A stretch of DNA of 64,000 nucleotides from Segatella copri (GTDB lineage: Bacteria; Bacteroidota; Bacteroidia; Bacteroidales; Bacteroidaceae). Location: assembly GCF_002224675.1 (NCBI RefSeq), contig NZ_NMPZ01000019.1, positions 1-64,000 on the forward strand. Reading direction: 5' to 3'. Each line of letters opens with the position of its first letter. Within the stretch, counting starts at the first letter, position 1. A program made the translations under genes and the position numbers. The notes under the pieces were generated by a model. It ran no database searches, was not told the origin of the DNA, and saw only the letters and a program-made list of their open reading frames with translations. Below, piece by piece: positions 61,272-64,000 of this stretch.

Positions 61272-62463
61272 GATTCTCTGCAAATTTAAGACTGTCCTTT
61301 ACTACCAGTGCCAGATAACCGCCGCCACCGGCTCCCGGCATCTTCCATGCCAGAACCTCCTCCATGCTGCTGTAGCGGTCAATCATCGGCTGCACACTCG
61401 CCTCCGGTTCTATCACACCGTTGATAGATGGATTCACCATACCCGGGAACATCGCTATCTGGGCCTCGAAAGATACCCTGTATGCGGCAGCAAAGGCATC
61501 GAGGTCGTGCGCCAGAATCGCCTTCCAGCAAGCATCTGCTGCATCAGCCAGCGCCTTCACCTTCTCAGGCGTGATATCCTTACCTTCCACCACACTGCAT
61601 CCCGGTCTTCTCGGTTCCATCGGAATCATCACCAGATGGTCTTCCAGGAAACGGAGGGTCATCTCATCCTGCGTACTCTCAATCTTCTCCGGCCAGAAGT
61701 TGTTGTCATAATAATGACGCACCAGACCGGGAACACAGATACCGATAGAATCCTGGGCACCAGAGATGATACCATCGTGACGCTCCGGATTGTTCTCAAA
61801 GCAGAATACCAGTCGGGCGAGCACCTCCGGATCCATCTTCGGCAACTTCACCGGCCATATCTTCTGAATCATCTTACGGGTAGAGGTAGACAGACCGCAG
61901 CGGTCGCGCACCTCAAAGGTCGGTTCCAGCGAGATGGTAATCGCCCATCCCGGATGATACATGCTTACATAAGGCTGGTCAATCCAAGTACCAGCCAGAT
62001 CCAGACGGGTAGGAATCCCCGCCTCCTGTGCCGAATTATCAGATACGTTCGATAACGCCTTCTTCAGGTCAGAAGAAGACCGTGCCTTCAAACCCGCATG
62101 AGGCGTGCGCTGGAGTTCGACATATTCGATGCCTCTTTCCGCACAAATCCTGCGTTTCTCATCAGATCCACCTTCAGCGTTCACCACAAACACATCCGGT
62201 TTCACCTTATCAAGAGTTGGCAGGAAGTCGATGACTCCGCTTCCCTCATTGATGTACGCATCCTTCACCGCCTTGATATTCTTGACCATGAATAGCCTTT
62301 CCTCCTGTGGGAACATAGGCTTGCGATGCTTATACTCCAGATAAGTAGCATCCGATCCGATACCCACATACAGGTCGCCATAATGTGAGGCTTGCTGGAA
62401 GAACTCAACATGCCCGGAGTGGAGTAAATCGTAACATCCACTTACAAATACTTTTTTTGCCAT
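61234..62463 (-). CDS. Nucleotidyltransferase - GHMP kinase fusion
   Basis: 409 residues from ATG 62463. The N-terminal part (about 1-130) is a cytidylyltransferase-type domain with GCYDLLHSGHVEFF (HxGH motif, about 8-21). The C-terminal part (about 150-409) resembles GHMP sugar kinases: PTRLDLAGTWIDQPYVSMYH near its start and PGAGGGGYLALVV near its end. Together it may activate a sugar to a nucleotide form. Coupling to the fucose-permease-like gene suggests fucose or a similar sugar, by inference. The frame extends 13 codons upstream without support. Confidence 0.8.
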   Translation of the reverse strand: MAKKVFVSGCYDLLHSGHVEFFQQASHYGDLYVGIGSDATYLEYKHRKPMFPQEERLFMVKNIKAVKDAYINEGSGVIDFLPTLDKVKPDVFVVNAEGGSDEKRRICAERGIEYVELQRTPHAGLKARSSSDLKKALSNVSDNSAQEAGIPTRLDLAGTWIDQPYVSMYHPGWAITISLEPTFEVRDRCGLSTSTRKMIQKIWPVKLPKMDPEVLARLVFCFENNPERHDGIISGAQDSIGICVPGLVRHYYDNNFWPEKIESTQDEMTLRFLEDHLVMIPMEPRRPGCSVVEGKDITPEKVKALADAADACWKAILAHDLDAFAAAYRVSFEAQIAMFPGMVNPSINGVIEPEASVQPMIDRYSSMEEVLAWKMPGAGGGGYLALVVKDSLKFAENHDEAIHLQIRRA

Positions 62464-62566
62464 AAACTTTATGATATGATAACTCTGCCAGGTATGATCC
62501 ATCCTGACCTGTAATACCCGTAATAAGGGCTACTTTTCTATTATTATATTATTTTTTTCTTATTCT

Positions 62567-62790
62567 TTTTCGAAAACCTACCCGTCCTTCCTTACCGTTA
62601 AAGAAGGAGTTTTTTCTACCTCTCCGTCTCTCCTGCAAGGAGAGCTCCACTTTCTCCCCAAGCCCCTCTTCCTCAGGAAGCGGGGATGTAACCGCCCTCC
62701 AGTGCTCAGAACCGCTACGCTATAAAGGTTGGCGGACCATCAAAGGTCTGCGCCAGATTTTGCGGGATGGGACCGCCTTAAATGCGATGC
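62567..62790 (-). repeat. Interspersed repeat R1, copy F (inverted)
   Basis: Reverse complement of R1: TTCGAAAACCTACCCGTCC at the left, CCGCTACGCTATAAAGGTTG in the middle, TTTTGCGGGATGGGACCGCC at the right. It marks the right border of the polysaccharide locus, opposite in direction to copy E at the left border. No gene in 62503-62830. Confidence 0.88.
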
Positions 62791-62830
62791 TGGTTTGTCA
62801 TTATCTAAAGATTGAGTTGACATTTTAAAA

Positions 62831-63589
62831 TTAGTCTTCAGATTTATCACTTAATAAAGGAATATGTACTGGGGTATTTGGGTATCTTCCAATTTTTATC
62901 ATTTTCACCAAATCGGCTTTTGATATGCCGAAAGAATCAGAAAGGTAATGCAAGTGAGGCCTGCTTCCTTGTACACCAGATTCCATCCCTTTCAAACCTT
63001 TATATGTTTGCAAAAAACAATGCCAATGACTACCATTATCGAAAATTCTCACAATCAGCACATCTGCTTGGTTTATAATTGTTCGCATTTGTCCCTCAGT
63101 AAGAGTAGTTTCGCCAATATATTCTATGCTCCCATCATCTTTCATATGCATAAATGAAGGTAATTTCTCTTCTTTTACACTTTTAGGATCGCCTTGCCAT
63201 TTATAATGACTAAACTTATACCCACATTCTTCAGCAAAGTTGAACAAAGAAAATAATTGAGTTTCGGTGAGTTGAGCCCCCTTTAATAGACGTATTTGTT
63301 CTTTTTTGCTCAATTCTTTCTTAAAAAGGCTTTCAAAGCAACTATCAAAACTACATTTTGTAAAGTTTTCATATGTCTTCTCTGCAATTATTGATGCTGC
63401 ACGATAAACAATATCGTCATTGTATGGAAGCCTACATTTCTTATCTTTATCAAGATATGCTTTTAAAACTGGAGCTGTTGATGAAGCATGAAATTTAATC
63501 ATCGTATCCCTATAAGAAACGTTCTCAACTTCATCCATTTCATTAGCAAAAAGCTCTTTATCTCCATCTTCATATTTATATGTGGTCAT
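62831..63589 (-). CDS. Unknown partner protein of a window-edge ATPase
   Basis: 252 residues, soluble, not recognised. A C-terminal block VLIVRIFDNGSHWHCFLQTY with HLHYLSDSFGIS looks like a compact catalytic or binding domain rich in His. It lies 17 bases behind the ATPase gene on the same strand; the two probably work together. Confidence 0.6.
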   Translation of the reverse strand: MTTYKYEDGDKELFANEMDEVENVSYRDTMIKFHASSTAPVLKAYLDKDKKCRLPYNDDIVYRAASIIAEKTYENFTKCSFDSCFESLFKKELSKKEQIRLLKGAQLTETQLFSLFNFAEECGYKFSHYKWQGDPKSVKEEKLPSFMHMKDDGSIEYIGETTLTEGQMRTIINQADVLIVRIFDNGSHWHCFLQTYKGLKGMESGVQGSRPHLHYLSDSFGISKADLVKMIKIGRYPNTPVHIPLLSDKSED

Positions 63590-63606
63590 ATTGTATTTTT
63601 TAGAAG

Positions 63607-64000
63607 TTACACATACGCAAACTTTCCACGCTCTGGCAACGTTATGAACCGAGAGTTAAAAAGTGTATCAGGAACTTTCTTTTGCAATAGCTCAAAGAAG
63701 TTGCGGTCGTGTGTAGTCAAAACAATCTGTTTGTCCATTGAAAAGGCTACATTTCTCAAAAGGTCTATGATGGAAAGAATATTGATGTCATCCAAAGCTT
63801 GGATAGGATCATCAATGAATATACAATCCATGCTTTTTCCTTCATCATCGGTTGCAAACAATGCCTTTGCTAGAAATATGCAAAAAGAAAGAATGTTGAT
63901 TTGGGCAGTACTGAAATACAAGTTTGGCACAATACTTTCTTTTCCATCTTCCCTGCTATTTACTAAAACTTTCAATCGTGGATTTTTTAGCTTGAAATCA
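63607..64000 (-). CDS. AAA/SMC-like ATPase, C-terminal part, cut by window edge
   Basis: About 131 residues visible of a larger ATPase. An ABC-type signature (NLYFSTAQINILSFCIFLA), Walker B CIFIDDPIQALDD and H-loop IVLTTHDRNFF are clear. The type is that of RecF/SbcC-like ATPases (AAA_13-like) seen in defence systems. The start lies beyond base 64000. Confidence 0.8.
   Translation of the reverse strand, partial: DFKLKNPRLKVLVNSREDGKESIVPNLYFSTAQINILSFCIFLAKALFATDDEGKSMDCIFIDDPIQALDDINILSIIDLLRNVAFSMDKQIVLTTHDRNFFELLQKKVPDTLFNSRFITLPERGKFAYV

Noticed and set aside
1..64000. tRNA, rRNA genes and integrases
   Set aside because: I looked for tRNA-like cloverleafs, rRNA motifs and for transposase or integrase motifs and found none I can support.

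Overview
The window looks like a chromosomal segment of a Bacteroidota bacterium, most likely Prevotellaceae (Segatella/Prevotella copri-like). This is an inference from three things: gene content (BT4734-type VirE protein, DUF4248, smalltalk peptide, GxxExxY protein, SusC-like TonB receptor, methylmalonyl-CoA decarboxylase), promoters of the Bacteroidota type (TTG, 19-21 bases, then TAnnTTTG), and the weak Shine-Dalgarno sites.

1-26 kb is mostly housekeeping: rplT-rpmI-infC-thrS, a type I asparaginase, a DUF4301 protein, a long RelA/SpoT homolog with a ruined hydrolase site, a TPR-def-ruvX operon, a SPOR lipoprotein, a YtxH/holin-like envelope operon, an MBL hydrolase, murB, pheS, a TonB-dependent receptor, the methylmalonyl-CoA decarboxylase operon and a MoeB/ThiF enzyme. 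Several genes too short for routine calling are hidden here. The most striking are two loci that combine a ~75-residue two-helix membrane protein with 34-37-residue single-helix peptides ending in TKSGxKW[IV][DE]xL; one lies directly upstream of the rel gene.

26-42.7 kb is an accessory region full of interspersed repeats and broken genes. It holds decayed toxin-antitoxin modules (GNAT type and YafQ/RelE type), a shredded rmlA/rmlB relic, and the VirE - DUF4248 - HU-like - smalltalk - amidase module that often sits beside Bacteroidota capsule loci. Here the gaps of that module carry a ~120-bp double-armed hairpin repeat. A two-gene ATPase cassette is bracketed by identical 81-bp direct repeats, and a sigma factor - small protein - ImmA/IrrE metalloprotease operon follows.

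42.7-62.5 kb is an exopolysaccharide/capsule locus read entirely on the minus strand: WecG/CpsF transferase, GT4 and GT2 glycosyltransferases, a fucosyltransferase-like GT11, pyruvyl transferase, Wzy-like polymerase, acyltransferase, Wzx flippase, a fucose-permease-like MFS transporter and a nucleotidyltransferase-GHMP kinase fusion. The acyltransferase is split at a run of eight G/C, which suggests phase variation. Two glycosyltransferase loci are frameshifted. An AAA-TOPRIM ATPase (OLD/PARIS-like) and a three-gene unknown cassette with a HEPN motif are embedded among the sugar genes, which may be defence systems carried in the locus. The window ends inside another ATPase gene with an unknown partner.
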